A stretch of 64,000 nucleotides of DNA from Arthrobacter tumbae (GCF_016907495.1 NZ_JAFBCC010000001.1:3100001-3164000), one strand, 5' to 3'; numbered from the stretch's first letter, positions 43,811-53,253 are shown. Made by a program: numbers and translations. Notes: generated by a model from the letters alone, not told the origin.

Positions 43811-43882
43811 GCTCGCGCACGGCGTGTGTCGCATTTCCACGGCTCCAAGGGGGAGCGGTTGTAACGTGGGGAAGCAAGCGAG

Positions 43883-43898
43883 CAGTAACTTGTTACTG
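43883..43898. promoter_or_regulatory. CAGTAAC-TT-GTTACTG dyad before parA
   Basis: Perfect 7+7 inverted repeat with a 2-base centre, 20 bases before the parA start. The position is suitable for a repressor site or a leader hairpin. Confidence 0.45.
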
Positions 43899-43918
43899 GA
43901 CAAGCACTAGACGGAAGC

Positions 43919-44818
43919 GTGGATAGATACGTGAGTAGCGAACAGGGTTCCACAACTCTGAAGGACGCAACCGACTCAGAGATTGGCCCCACCGGACGTC
44001 CGGTCACCGAATTTCCCGAGCCGCCGGTGCTGGCCTCCCACGGCCCCGCCCGCGTCATCGCCATGGTGAACCAGAAGGGTGGTGTCGGCAAGACAACGTC
44101 CACCATCAACCTGGGCGCCGCGCTCGCCGAGGCAGGCCGCCGCGTCCTCCTCGTCGACTTCGATCCGCAGGGTGCGCTGTCGGCGGGCCTCGGAACCAAT
44201 CCGCATGAGCTCGACGTCACCGTCTACAACGTCCTCATGGACCGCAAGGTCAACATCGAGGACGCCATCCAGCACACCGGCGTCGAGAACATCGACCTCC
44301 TGCCGGCAAACATCGACCTCTCCGCCGCAGAAGTGCAGCTGGTCAACGAGGTCGCCCGCGAGCAGGTCCTGGACCGCGCCCTCCGCAAGGTCGAAGACAA
44401 CTATGACGTCATCCTCATCGACTGCCAGCCCTCGCTCGGTCTCCTGACGGTCAACGCGCTGACCGCGGCGCACGGCGTCATCATTCCGCTGATCTGCGAA
44501 TTCTTCGCGCTGCGCGCCGTTGCGCTGCTGGTCGAAACCATCGAGAAGGTCCAGGACCGCCTCAATCCGCGCCTGCAGGTGGATGGCGTCCTCGCAACCA
44601 TGTATGACGCGCGGACCCTCCACAGCCGCGAAGTCATCGCGCGTCTCGTGGAAGCCTTCGGAGACAAGGTCTTCGAGACAGTCATCAAGCGCACCATCAA
44701 GTTCGCGGACGCCACCGTCGCCGCTGAGCCGATCACCACGTACGCCGGCAACCACTCCGGAGCGGATGCCTACCGCAACCTCGCCCGGGAGCTCATCTCC
44801 CGCGGCGGAGCGCCCTAG
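43919..44818 (+). CDS. ParA/Soj-family ATPase linked to scpAB
   Basis: 299 residues. The deviant Walker A VNQKGGVGKTTSTINLG is near residue 55, DFDPQGALSAGLG follows, and IDCQPSLGLLTVNAL is the Walker B region. This is the conserved solo ParA found next to scpA-scpB-rluB in actinobacteria, distinct from the origin-proximal ParA that works with ParB; no parB is present here. The N-terminal 45 residues are a variable tail. GTG at 43919 is used and GTG at 43931 is a possible start. scpA begins 15 bases downstream. Confidence 0.92.
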   Translation: MDRYVSSEQGSTTLKDATDSEIGPTGRPVTEFPEPPVLASHGPARVIAMVNQKGGVGKTTSTINLGAALAEAGRRVLLVDFDPQGALSAGLGTNPHELDVTVYNVLMDRKVNIEDAIQHTGVENIDLLPANIDLSAAEVQLVNEVAREQVLDRALRKVEDNYDVILIDCQPSLGLLTVNALTAAHGVIIPLICEFFALRAVALLVETIEKVQDRLNPRLQVDGVLATMYDARTLHSREVIARLVEAFGDKVFETVIKRTIKFADATVAAEPITTYAGNHSGADAYRNLARELISRGGAP

Positions 44819-44833
44819 CAGGCACCCCGCCTG

Positions 44834-45751
44834 ATGGCGCAGGACGCTAACGACGACGACGACGGCGCCCCCCTCGCACTGCCGGAGCCGGAGAAGGCTG
44901 GGCGGTTCGAAGTCCGGCTCGAGAACTTCAATGGGCCGTTTGACCTGTTGCTGAGCCTCATTTCCAAGCATGAGCTGAACATCACAGAGATTGCCCTCGC
45001 AAAGGTCACGGACGAGTTCATCGGCTACATCCGGGCTTTCAGCGCCGCCGGCGACAGCTTTTCACTGGACGAAGCGAGCGAGTTCCTTGTCATCGCCGCT
45101 ACCCTCCTGGACCTCAAGGCGGCCCGCTTGTTGCCATCGGGGGAGGTCGAGGACGAGGAAGATATCGCTCTGCTCGAGGCCCGCGACCTTCTCTTCGCTC
45201 GACTGTTGCAGTACAAGGCATTCAAGGAAATCGCGAGGCAATTGGGAACGCGCCTCGTTGAAGAGGCCGGACGGTTCCCTCGTGAGGTAGCGCTTGAACC
45301 ACAGATCGCAGCGATGATGCCGGAGCTCACCTGGCGGATGTCGCCGTCGGACTTTGCAGCGATAGCCGCGAAAGCGCTGGAGCCCCGCGAGCCGGCGCCC
45401 ACGGAGGTTGGAATCGGCCACCTGCACGCTCCGGCCGTCAGCGTCCGCGAGCAGGCCGACATCATCGGGCACCGCCTGCGGGAGCAGGGAGTCCTGTCCT
45501 TCCGGCAGCTCACCGCAGACGCGGACTCACTGGTCGTCGTCGTCGCCCGTTTTCTGGCCCTGCTGGAAATGTTCCGGGACATGGTCATCACCATGGATCA
45601 GGCTGTGCCGCTGGGGGAGCTGACCGTCCGGTGGTCGGCGGGGGAGCGGGACTGGTCGGCGGAGCGCATCAGTGAGGAATACGATCAGGACGTTCCGTCG
45701 GTTGCGGATGAGAACGCAGCAGGAGGAGGAGTCCGTGAGCGAGCGAACTGA
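44834..45751 (+). CDS. scpA: Segregation and condensation protein A
   Basis: Kleisin subunit that bridges the SMC heads. The N-terminal FEVRLENFNGPFDLLLSLISKHELNITEIALAKVTDEF is a classic ScpA start (core quoted: NFNGPFDLLLSLI). Middle helices hold LVIAATLLDLKAARLLP. The C-terminal winged-helix part contains FLALLEMFRDM. 305 residues with an acidic N-terminal tail. It overlaps scpB by 17 bases. Partner SMC is not in the window. Confidence 0.95.
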   Translation: MAQDANDDDDGAPLALPEPEKAGRFEVRLENFNGPFDLLLSLISKHELNITEIALAKVTDEFIGYIRAFSAAGDSFSLDEASEFLVIAATLLDLKAARLLPSGEVEDEEDIALLEARDLLFARLLQYKAFKEIARQLGTRLVEEAGRFPREVALEPQIAAMMPELTWRMSPSDFAAIAAKALEPREPAPTEVGIGHLHAPAVSVREQADIIGHRLREQGVLSFRQLTADADSLVVVVARFLALLEMFRDMVITMDQAVPLGELTVRWSAGERDWSAERISEEYDQDVPSVADENAAGGGVRERAN

Positions 45752-46394
45752 AATCCCTGAAGGCGCTCGTGCAGAGCCGGAAGGAGAGCCTGTGACCGAC
45801 GTCGCGTCCTTGCCCGGGGGAGTGCCGGCCGCCGTCGAGGCCGTGCTCCTTGTCGTTGAGGAACCCGTGACCGAGCTGCAATTGGCCACAGCGCTCGAAG
45901 TTCCCGTGCACCAGGTGCAGGAAGCACTTGCGGAATTGATGACCGAGTATGACGGCTATACTGGTCAGGGCCCGGAACCCGGACCAGCGCGGCGTCGGGG
46001 TATCGAGCTCCGAAATGTCGCCGGCGGGTGGCGGTTCTACACGCGCAGCGAGTTCGCTGCCGTCGTCGGACGGTTTGTTCTCGACGGACAGAGCGCGCGG
46101 CTTTCGCAGGCAGCTCTGGAAACCCTCGCCGTCATCGCTTACCGGCAGCCGGTATCACGCTCGCGGGTGTCGGCAATCCGCGGGGTGAATGTGGACTCGG
46201 TGGTCCGCACCCTTGTTCAGCGTGGACTTGCCGCCGATGTGGCTACCGATCCGGAGACCGGCGCGGTGCTCTACGGAACAACGCCGCTTTTTCTGGAAAG
46301 ATTGGGCATCGGCACCGTCGCCGACCTGCCCAAGCTCTCTCCGCACCTGCCCGGACTGGAAAACCTGCAGGACTTCGATCACACCACGTACTGA
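45735..46394 (+). CDS. scpB: Segregation and condensation protein B
   Basis: Winged-helix dimer that binds ScpA in the SMC complex. Seen: VEAVLLVVEEPVTELQLATAL, GGWRFYTRSEFAAVVGRFV and the highly conserved LSQAALETLAVIAYRQPVSR followed by IRGVNVDSVVRTLVQRGL. GTG at 45735 is chosen because the unusually strong AGGAGGAGGA ribosome site is at 45721-45730; ATG at 45708 is in frame but less well placed. 219 residues. Starts inside the scpA 3' end, so translation is coupled. Confidence 0.95.
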   Translation: MSERTEIPEGARAEPEGEPVTDVASLPGGVPAAVEAVLLVVEEPVTELQLATALEVPVHQVQEALAELMTEYDGYTGQGPEPGPARRRGIELRNVAGGWRFYTRSEFAAVVGRFVLDGQSARLSQAALETLAVIAYRQPVSRSRVSAIRGVNVDSVVRTLVQRGLAADVATDPETGAVLYGTTPLFLERLGIGTVADLPKLSPHLPGLENLQDFDHTTY

Positions 46395-46417
46395 CGTACA
46401 ACAGCTAAGGACTTTCA

Positions 46418-47560
46418 ATGACACAGGCGCCCCGCTCCGGATCCGGAAGGAACCGCGACGGCCGTAACCCTGCCTCCGATTCCGCGGGTAAGCCCGCCAG
46501 GGACGCCGGTGACGCGAAGCCCGCGCGCGCAGGCAGGGGATACGACGGCCCCAAAAGCACCGGCGCTTCCAAGAGTGCAGGCGGTTACAAGGGAGCCCGC
46601 GCACCCAAGGGTGCCGGCGCGTCCAAGAGCGCGGACGGCTACAAGGGTGCCGGCGCGTCCAAGAGTGCAGGCGCAGGCAAGGGCGCTCCGAAAGCAGCGC
46701 GCAGCGGTCAGCGCGGTGCGTCTGCCGGGTCAGCGCCATTCGGCAAGGAGCGGTTCGGCCGCAACCTCGGCGCAGTACACCGCCCCCGCCGCCCGAAGGC
46801 TCCGCCGGTCGACCGGCTCGACGTGCACAATCCCGACGGCGTCCGCCTGCAGAAGATCATGGCATCCGCAGGCGTCGCCTCCCGCCGGGTGTGCGAGGAC
46901 ATGATCCGCGACGGCCGCGTTGAGGTGGACGGCACCATCGTGACCGACCTCGGTGTGCGCGTCGATGCATCGACCGCAGCGATCCACGTCGATGGCCTCC
47001 GTCTTCAGCTCAACGAGACCATGATGTACTACGCCTTCAACAAGCCCAAGGGTGTCGTCTCCACCATGGAAGACCCGGAAGGCCGCCCCTGCATCAGCGA
47101 TTTCCTGAAGAACCGCAAGGGTGAGCGTCTCTTCCATATCGGCCGCCTCGATGTCGCAACCGAAGGCCTGCTGCTGCTGACCAACGACGGCGAACTCACC
47201 AACCGCCTGACGCATCCGTCCTTTGAGGTGCCCAAGACCTACCTGGTGCAGGTCCGCGGACCGATGGCCCACGGGATCGGCGCCCAGATGAAGGAGGGCA
47301 TTGAGCTGGAGGACGGCATCGCCCGGGTCGATTCCTTCAGGCTCGTCGATTCCACTCCCGGGCATGTGCTCGTGGAGGTCGTTATCCACTCCGGCCGCAA
47401 CCGCGTGGTGCGCCGCTTGTTCGATGCCATCGGGCACCCCGTCGAGCGCCTGGTCCGAACCCAGTTCGGTCCCATCCGCGTCGGCGACCAGCGCCAGGGC
47501 AGCATCCGCGTTCTCGGCCGTCAGGAAGTTGGGCACCTCCTGGCCGCTGTGGAGATGTAG
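46418..47560 (+). CDS. rluB: RluB-family 23S rRNA pseudouridine synthase
   Basis: Modifies a uridine in the 23S peptidyl-transferase region in characterised relatives. Residues 1-135 are a basic, low-complexity extension with imperfect repeats of GASKSAGGYKGA type. Residues ~137-185 form an S4 domain (VRLQKIMASAGVASRRVCEDMI). The catalytic domain has YYAFNKPKGVVST and GRLDVATEGLLLLTNDGE with the catalytic Asp near residue 245. The KP and RQGSIRVLG ends are intact. The parA-scpA-scpB-rluB order is standard for the group. tyrA begins 3 bases after. Confidence 0.94.
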   Translation: MTQAPRSGSGRNRDGRNPASDSAGKPARDAGDAKPARAGRGYDGPKSTGASKSAGGYKGARAPKGAGASKSADGYKGAGASKSAGAGKGAPKAARSGQRGASAGSAPFGKERFGRNLGAVHRPRRPKAPPVDRLDVHNPDGVRLQKIMASAGVASRRVCEDMIRDGRVEVDGTIVTDLGVRVDASTAAIHVDGLRLQLNETMMYYAFNKPKGVVSTMEDPEGRPCISDFLKNRKGERLFHIGRLDVATEGLLLLTNDGELTNRLTHPSFEVPKTYLVQVRGPMAHGIGAQMKEGIELEDGIARVDSFRLVDSTPGHVLVEVVIHSGRNRVVRRLFDAIGHPVERLVRTQFGPIRVGDQRQGSIRVLGRQEVGHLLAAVEM

Positions 47561-47563
47561 CCG

Positions 47564-48676
47564 ATGACCGTAACAAACGGCGGCACACACCTGTCGGGGC
47601 CGGTGCTGATCGTCGGCACGGGTTTGCTCGGCACCAGCATCGGGCTCGGTCTGCGGGCGCGGGGGATCGACGTCGTGCTGTCGGACATCTCCCCGTCCAC
47701 CCAAGCCGTGGCGCAGGACATTGGAGCCGGCCGGCCGCTTGAGCCGGCTGATGCAGCGTTCGCGCCGGAACTCGTGGTTGTTGCCGCCCCGCCGGACGTC
47801 ACCGGTGCGCTCGTGACTGATGCGCTGGCAGCGTATCCGGCCGCCGTCGTCGTCGACATTGCAAGCGTCAAGGACGCGGTGCTGAAGTCGGTAACGGAAG
47901 CAGCCGACGACGACGCCCTCCTGCGCTATGTGGGCACCCACCCGATGGCGGGGCGTGAGAAATCCGGGCCTGTGGCGGCCCGCGCTGAGCTGTTCACTTC
48001 CATGCCGTGGGTGATCTGCGCGTCGCAACGCAGTGCCCCGGAAGCGGTACGCACGGCCGAGGCGCTGGCAATCGACCTGGGGGCAGTCGTGTCGCGGATG
48101 TCCGCCGAGGAACACGACCAGTCAGTTGCGGTTATTTCCCACCTGCCGCAGGTCTTGTCGTCCCTGCTCGCGAGCAGGCTGCAGGATACCCCGGCCCACG
48201 CGCTGTCCCTCGCCGGAAACGGGCTGCGGGACGTGACGCGAATCGCCGCGAGTGACCCCCGACTGTGGGTTCAGATCCTGTCGGCGAATGCCGGCCGGCT
48301 GGTGGAGATTCTCTACGGGGTTCGCGAGGACCTGAACCGGCTCATCGGTACGCTCGAGAATCCGGTGGCAGAGGGCGCCCGCCTGGATATGGCACAGCTG
48401 ATGGCCGAGGGAAACATCGGTCAGGCCCGCATTCCAGGCAAGCACGGCACCCCGCCGGAAGCCTTCGCCCGGCTTACCGTGCTGGTGGATGACGTTCCGG
48501 GGCAGATTGCCCGGTTGCTCACCGACATCGGGGAGACCGGAATCAACCTTGAGGACCTCCGGCTGGAGCACTCACCGGAGCGGCAGGTGGGCATGGCCGA
48601 GGTCTCGGTGCTGCCCGGCAAACGGCACGAGCTGACCGATTTTCTTACGAACCGCGGATGGAAGGTGGTCCAGTGA
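47564..48676 (+). CDS. tyrA: Prephenate dehydrogenase
   Basis: Oxidatively decarboxylates prephenate towards tyrosine. A Rossmann fold starts at LIVGTGLLGTSIGLGLRARG (about residues 13-30). YVGTHPMAGREKSGPVAARAELF is the substrate-binding region with the His-Pro-Met-Ala motif. A C-terminal ACT domain (~295-368: LTVLVDDVPGQIARLLTDIG) suggests tyrosine feedback control, as is common in Gram-positive TyrA proteins. 370 residues. The stop overlaps the cmk start in a GTGA. Confidence 0.93.
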   Translation: MTVTNGGTHLSGPVLIVGTGLLGTSIGLGLRARGIDVVLSDISPSTQAVAQDIGAGRPLEPADAAFAPELVVVAAPPDVTGALVTDALAAYPAAVVVDIASVKDAVLKSVTEAADDDALLRYVGTHPMAGREKSGPVAARAELFTSMPWVICASQRSAPEAVRTAEALAIDLGAVVSRMSAEEHDQSVAVISHLPQVLSSLLASRLQDTPAHALSLAGNGLRDVTRIAASDPRLWVQILSANAGRLVEILYGVREDLNRLIGTLENPVAEGARLDMAQLMAEGNIGQARIPGKHGTPPEAFARLTVLVDDVPGQIARLLTDIGETGINLEDLRLEHSPERQVGMAEVSVLPGKRHELTDFLTNRGWKVVQ

Positions 48677-49419
48677 CCGGCTCAGTGTCTTCCCCAGATT
48701 CTTCCTTAGTCTCTCCCGTAGTGTCTTCGACTTTGGCGCACTTCCGATTGGGCAAGTCACTCGTGGTGGCCATCGATGGTCCGTCCGGATCGGGCAAGTC
48801 CAGCGTCAGCCGGGAAGCTGCCCGGCGGCTTCACGCGGCGTACCTCGACACGGGCGCCATGTACCGCGCGGTCACGCTCAACTGCCTGGAAAAAGGCGTG
48901 GATTTCTCCGATGCCGGTGCAGTGGAACGAGCCTCCCGCGAACTCGACCTGTCCATCAGTACCCAGCCGGACACCGAGTTCGTCATGATCAGCGGAATCG
49001 ACGTCACGGACGCCATCCGGGAACCGCGGGTTTCCCAGGCCGTCAGCGCCGTTGCCACCACGCTCGGTGCGCGCAGTGAACTGATTCGCCGGCAGCGCCA
49101 GATCATCGCCGACTCCCACCACCGCATCGTGGCGGAAGGCAGGGACATCACCACCGTCGTCGCCCCTGACGCGGAGGTCCGTATCCTCCTGACCGCAAGC
49201 GAAGAGGCGCGGCTGCGGCGGCGCGGGGACCAGCTCGGCGGCACCCAGACCGCGGAGCAGCTGAAGCAGCAGGTCCTGGCGCGTGACGCAAAGGATTCCT
49301 CAGTGGTGAATTTTCAGCAGGCCGCAAACGGTGTGGTTACCGTTGACTCATCGGACCTGGACTTTGAGCAGACAGTGACAGCGGTGCTCGACGTCGTTCG
49401 CACCGTCGCCCACCAATAA
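48673..49419 (+). CDS. cmk: Cytidylate kinase
   Basis: Phosphorylates CMP and dCMP. The P-loop GPSGSGKSSVSREAARRL begins near residue 36 after a 30-residue Ser-rich tail. AYLDTGAMYRAVTL and AEGRDITTVVAPDAEVRILL are canonical for Cmk, as is the Arg-rich lid EEARLRRRGDQL. GTG at 48673 overlaps the tyrA stop and has GGAAGG upstream. 248 residues. der follows 18 bases later, a pairing conserved across many bacteria. Confidence 0.95.
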   Translation: MTGSVSSPDSSLVSPVVSSTLAHFRLGKSLVVAIDGPSGSGKSSVSREAARRLHAAYLDTGAMYRAVTLNCLEKGVDFSDAGAVERASRELDLSISTQPDTEFVMISGIDVTDAIREPRVSQAVSAVATTLGARSELIRRQRQIIADSHHRIVAEGRDITTVVAPDAEVRILLTASEEARLRRRGDQLGGTQTAEQLKQQVLARDAKDSSVVNFQQAANGVVTVDSSDLDFEQTVTAVLDVVRTVAHQ

Positions 49420-49437
49420 AACGAAGGATCGCGAAAT

Positions 49438-50970
49438 ATGAGCGAGAACCAGACCGGACTTGAGGAAGAGTACGAGCCCACAGGCGAGGACTCCGTGACC
49501 GAACACATCCATGCCCTGGATGACGCGGAGGCTGAGCGTCGTGCAGAATCCCTGCGCGCCGGTCTGGAGGATTATGAGCTGGATGAGGAGGACGCAGCCC
49601 TCCTCGCGCAGGAGTTGGGCGATTACGACGACGACGCCCCAGTCCGACTGGATCCTGTCCTCGCGATCGTCGGCCGTCCCAACGTGGGCAAGTCCACTCT
49701 GGTCAATCGCATTCTCGGGCGCCGTGAGGCTGTCGTGGAAGACACCCCGGGCGTCACTCGTGACCGCGTCATGTACTCGGCCACCTGGAACGGCACCGGC
49801 TTCACACTGGTGGACACCGGTGGCTGGGAACACGATGCGCGCGGTATCCACGCTCGCGTCGCCGACCAGGCTGAGGCCGCCGTCGACCTCGCCGATGCCG
49901 TGCTGCTCGTTGTCGATGCAACGGTCGGCGCGACCGCGACCGACGAGGCAATCGTGAAGATGCTGCGGCGCAAGAAGAGGCCGGTCATCCTGGTCGCGAA
50001 CAAGGTCGACGACATCCAGAACGAGGCCGACGCCGCAGCTCTGTGGTCGCTCGGTTTCGGCGAGCCGATGCCCGTGTCGGCGCTGCACGGGCGCGGTACG
50101 GCGGACATGCTGGACAAGGCCGTCAAGATCATGCCGGAGTTTTCCGAGCACGGGGGACTTGAGCGGTCCGGCGGCCCGCGGCGCGTTGCGCTGATCGGGC
50201 GCCCGAACGTCGGTAAGTCCTCGCTGCTGAACAAATTGGCGGGTACCGAGCGGGTTGTCGTTGACCCGTTGGCCGGTACCACCCGTGACCCGGTGGACGA
50301 GATGATCGAACTCGGCGGCCGCGTGTGGCGGTTTGTCGATACCGCAGGCATCCGCCGGCGCCAGCACATGGCGCAGGGCGCCGATTTCTATGCCTCGCTG
50401 CGGACGCAGTCCGCGCTGGAGAAGGCGGAGGTCGCCGTCGTCCTCCTCGCCGTTGATGAAGTACTGAGCGAGCAGGATGTGCGCATCCTGAATCTGACGA
50501 TTGAATCCGGCCGTGCGCTGGTTCTCGCGTTCAACAAATGGGACCTGCTCGACGACGAACGCCGCCGCTACCTGGAGCGCGAGATCGAGCAGGACCTGGC
50601 GCACGTCGAATGGGCGCCGCGCGTCAACCTTTCCGCGATGACCGGTTGGCACAAGGACCGTCTCGTACCCGCGCTTGATCTTGCGCTGGAGTCCTGGGAC
50701 AAGCGCATTCCCACCGGCAAGCTGAACGCGTTCCTCGGCGAGCTCGTTGCAGCCCACCCGCACCCGGTGCGCGGCGGAAAGCAGCCGCGCATCCTGTTCG
50801 GTACGCAGGCGTCATCGCGTCCACCGCGTTTTGTTCTCTTCACGACCGGGTTCCTCGATCCTGGGTACCGCCGGTTCATCACACGCCGGCTGCGTGAGAC
50901 GTTCGGCTTCGAGGGGACCCCGATCGAGGTTTCGATGAGGGTTCGCGAGAAGCGCGGGCGCAAGAAGTAG
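49438..50970 (+). CDS. der: GTPase Der (EngA)
   Basis: Essential 50S ribosome assembly GTPase with two G domains in tandem. The first P-loop is [14 protein letters not shown] (about residue 76) with [10 protein letters not shown]; the second is [14 protein letters not shown] (about 255) with [14 protein letters not shown] and NKWD specificity loops are present, and a C-terminal KH-like domain follows ([16 protein letters not shown]). The first ~70 residues are an acidic, unstructured tail typical of actinobacterial Der. 510 residues. Confidence 0.96.
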   Translation: MSENQTGLEEEYEPTGEDSVTEHIHALDDAEAERRAESLRAGLEDYELDEEDAALLAQELGDYDDDAPVRLDPVLAIVGRPNVGKSTLVNRILGRREAVVEDTPGVTRDRVMYSATWNGTGFTLVDTGGWEHDARGIHARVADQAEAAVDLADAVLLVVDATVGATATDEAIVKMLRRKKRPVILVANKVDDIQNEADAAALWSLGFGEPMPVSALHGRGTADMLDKAVKIMPEFSEHGGLERSGGPRRVALIGRPNVGKSSLLNKLAGTERVVVDPLAGTTRDPVDEMIELGGRVWRFVDTAGIRRRQHMAQGADFYASLRTQSALEKAEVAVVLLAVDEVLSEQDVRILNLTIESGRALVLAFNKWDLLDDERRRYLEREIEQDLAHVEWAPRVNLSAMTGWHKDRLVPALDLALESWDKRIPTGKLNAFLGELVAAHPHPVRGGKQPRILFGTQASSRPPRFVLFTTGFLDPGYRRFITRRLRETFGFEGTPIEVSMRVREKRGRKK

Positions 50971-50979
50971 CCACCGCAG

Positions 50980-51006
50980 GCCCTGTACCGGTTCGCCGGT
51001 CAGGGC
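50980..51006 (+). terminator. Hairpin with UUCG tetraloop after der
   Basis: GCCCTG-t-ACCGG-TTCG-CCGGT-CAGGGC: an 11-pair stem with one bulge and a stable UUCG loop, 10 bases after the der stop. No T-run follows, so it may stop or stabilise the mRNA end rather than act as a standard intrinsic terminator. Confidence 0.55.
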
Positions 51007-51057
51007 GTCGATAGGATAGGATTCTTCAGGTGGTTCGGACGGTATGTCCGCGCCGAT

Positions 51058-51131
51058 CGGGATGTGGCGCAGCTTGGTAGCGCACCTGACTGGGGGTCAG
51101 GGGGTCGCAGGTTCAAATCCTGTCATCCCGA
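51058..51131 (+). tRNA. tRNA-Pro (anticodon GGG)
   Basis: 74 bases. The acceptor stem CGGGATG pairs with CATCCCG. The D arm is GCGCAGCTTGGTAGCGC. The anticodon arm is CCTGA-CTGGGGG-TCAGG with anticodon GGG, and the T arm contains GGTTCAAATCC. The discriminator is A. CCA is not encoded and would be added after transcription. Confidence 0.96.
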
Positions 51132-51138
51132 CAGATCA

Positions 51139-51171
51139 GCCCCGGAAACTCGTCGTTTCCGGGGCCTTTTT
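51139..51171 (+). terminator. Terminator of tRNA-Pro
   Basis: GCCCCGGAAAC (51139-51149), loop TCGTC, and GTTTCCGGGGC (51155-51165), followed by CTTTTT. A textbook intrinsic terminator 7 bases after the tRNA. Confidence 0.92.
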
Positions 51172-51210
51172 GTGTCCGGAACGTGCCGCTGGCGTAGCTG
51201 TCGCTTAGCG

Positions 51211-52239
51211 CTACGTGGCCAAAGCTCCCGTGATTTCCTGCACCGAAAGCCTTCGTTCTCCCACGTAGTAGAGAACTGCGCCTGCAGGCAGCGGCGCGTG
51301 CCACTCCGGGTTGATGACGGTTCCTTCGTGCTGGACTGCAAGTACCGTGGTGGTGAATGTTCGCCCCAACGCTTCCTGTACTTCGCCGAATCTCATAGTC
51401 GACAGCGTGTCAGGCAGTGCGGTGCTGTAGGTATTCCTTCCTCCATGGGACATCAGGTCCGCGTAGACAACCGCTATGCCCGGATCCTGAAGCTCTTCAA
51501 TAGCAAGACGCGGTGAGTGCCACTGAACGCAGCGGACATCGTCGTCGACATAGGAGAAATTGCTCGCGCGGCTCATATCCCGCAAGGTGACGACGATATG
51601 CGCGTCGGGATTCACGTGCGTGACGGCCACGGTGACAGCCAGCGCTTCGTTATCGTCCCGGGCGTCGATGAGAATGCGCCTGGCGCGGTGGATCCCTGCA
51701 CGCTTCAGCACGCCTTCTTCGGCGAGGTCGCCTCGGACGAAGCCGAGATTCGAGTGCTCCGCCATGGGGTTCTCAAGCACGTCATCCCACGTGCATAGCG
51801 CCACGGGGTCAGCGCTGTCTGACAGTATTTCCTGCACCAGCCGTTCGGTGCGGCCGGGCGTGTAGCCGACAATCACCAGGTGGTCCGACATATCGAGGTC
51901 CAGCTGACCCTTCATGCGCCGTCCTTTCGCGTTTTCGATCGCGGTTGCGATGCGGGTGAAGAGCGTGGTCAGCGTGACAATGCCGCCGATGATGACGTAC
52001 ACGCCGACGAGGTGGCCGCCGATTGTGGTGGGAAAGAAATCGCCGTAGCCGACAGTGGAAGCCGTGACCATGAACCACCACCAGTAATTCTCGGGTGAGG
52101 TGATGGTGTTGCTGGTCGGCTCTGCCCATGCCATGAGCGGCCAACTGGTCAGGAACACTGTAAGGATAATGAGCGTCGGCGCCACCCAGATGCGGGAGCG
52201 GCCGAGTCGGCGGATCAAGCGGGAGAGTACAAACGGCAA
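51211..52239 (-). CDS. Potassium channel with RCK/TrkA-N domain
   Basis: An N-terminal two-helix pore module has helix RIWVAPTLIILTVFLTSWPLM, filter TASTVGYGDFFP and second helix LVGVYVIIGGIVTLTTLFTRI. A cytoplasmic TrkA-N/RCK domain starts at DHLVIVGYTPGRTERLVQEIL, a Rossmann-like fold with a modified glycine motif (GYTPG), and covers ~200 residues. A TrkA-C-like end follows. It probably conducts K+ under ligand control. TTG at 52239 is favoured because AGGAAGGA precedes it by 7 bases; ATG at 52314 (25 residues longer) lacks a ribosome site. Confidence 0.87.
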   Translation of the reverse strand: MPFVLSRLIRRLGRSRIWVAPTLIILTVFLTSWPLMAWAEPTSNTITSPENYWWWFMVTASTVGYGDFFPTTIGGHLVGVYVIIGGIVTLTTLFTRIATAIENAKGRRMKGQLDLDMSDHLVIVGYTPGRTERLVQEILSDSADPVALCTWDDVLENPMAEHSNLGFVRGDLAEEGVLKRAGIHRARRILIDARDDNEALAVTVAVTHVNPDAHIVVTLRDMSRASNFSYVDDDVRCVQWHSPRLAIEELQDPGIAVVYADLMSHGGRNTYSTALPDTLSTMRFGEVQEALGRTFTTTVLAVQHEGTVINPEWHAPLPAGAVLYYVGERRLSVQEITGALAT

Positions 52240-52356
52240 CCCGGCGTTCCTTCCTGGGGATGGAGAATCACTCTCTGACCCTACGCCCTTGGGCCCGGCG
52301 GGCCTTGAGGCCATGAAGATTCCATGGAAATTGTCCGGGCGTGAGAAATTGGGGGT

Positions 52357-53196
52357 ATGGATGCACCTTCGCCGAGAGCCAAGCCTGCCCGTCCTCAACT
52401 TGTCTTCGATGTCTTAGGGACTTCGTGGGTGACCCCGCACATGGTGCGGGTGACGCTCGGCGGACCTGCCTTCGAACAGTTTCGACCCAAGGACGTCACC
52501 GACAGCTACGTCAAGATGCTGTTTGCCAAGCCGGAACTCGGTCTCGAACCGCCGTACGATCTCGTTGCGCTTCGTGAACAGCTTCCGCCTGACGATGTGC
52601 CGGTCACTCGCACGTACACTGTCCGGCGGGTCGATTCGGTGGACCGAACCATCGACATAGATTTCGTCGTACATGGCGACGAGGGCCTGGCCGGGCCCTG
52701 GGCTGCCCGCGCAAAGCAGGGAGACCGGATTGCATTGATGGGGCCCAATGGAGCCTACGCTCCTGACGCGACCGCCGATTGGCACCTTTTCGTGGGTGAT
52801 GCATCGGCGCTGCCCGCCATTGCTGCTGCTCTTGAGTACCTGCCGGCGGAGGCGGCCGGAGTAGCTTTCCTCGAGTGCCGCGGACACGACGACGTCATCG
52901 AGCTCACCAAACCGTCGGGTGTAGAGGTCGTTTGGGTTCACCGTGAGGCGCGCGATGACACGACGGCATCGTTACTTGCCGCTGCGGTAGCGGGTTATGA
53001 GTGGCCGGCCGGCCGAGTGCAGGTCTTTGCGCACGGCGAGCGGGAATCCATGAAGGCGCTGCGGGACGTGTTCTTGAAAGAGCGCGGACTGTCCAAGAAC
53101 CAGCTCTCCCTGTCCGGATACTGGGCTGCCGGGCGTACCGAAGACAGGTTCCAGGCTGAGAAGCGTGAGCCGATCGGCGTGATTCTCCCGGCTTGA
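52357..53196 (+). CDS. Siderophore-interacting FAD-binding reductase (ViuB-like)
   Basis: 279 residues. The N-terminal FAD domain has VTPHMVRVTLGGPAFEQF, the flavin-binding RTYTVRRVD motif and the DEGLAGPWAARAKQGDRI segment. The C-terminal NAD(P)H domain has LFVGDASALPAIAAALEYLP and ends LSGYWAAGRTEDRFQAEK, the usual signature. Such proteins reduce Fe(III)-siderophores in the cytoplasm to release iron. No siderophore synthesis or uptake genes are beside it, and I see no DtxR/IdeR-type iron box upstream. Confidence 0.92.
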   Translation: MDAPSPRAKPARPQLVFDVLGTSWVTPHMVRVTLGGPAFEQFRPKDVTDSYVKMLFAKPELGLEPPYDLVALREQLPPDDVPVTRTYTVRRVDSVDRTIDIDFVVHGDEGLAGPWAARAKQGDRIALMGPNGAYAPDATADWHLFVGDASALPAIAAALEYLPAEAAGVAFLECRGHDDVIELTKPSGVEVVWVHREARDDTTASLLAAAVAGYEWPAGRVQVFAHGERESMKALRDVFLKERGLSKNQLSLSGYWAAGRTEDRFQAEKREPIGVILPA

Positions 53197-53253
53197 CCCT
53201 GGGCGGCGTGCCGCACCGGGGATGTCCGTGGTCCCGCAGAGTATGTTGGACGC

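Noticed and set aside
46730..48115. 461-codon antisense frame opposite rluB and tyrA
   Set aside because: His/Gly/Asp-rich translation with no domain; both sense genes are complete.
49348..50763. 471-codon antisense frame opposite der
   Set aside because: Shadow of a well-conserved GTPase gene.
52240..52356. DtxR/IdeR iron box before the siderophore-interacting protein
   Set aside because: No TTAGG...CCTAA-type palindrome is present in the gap.
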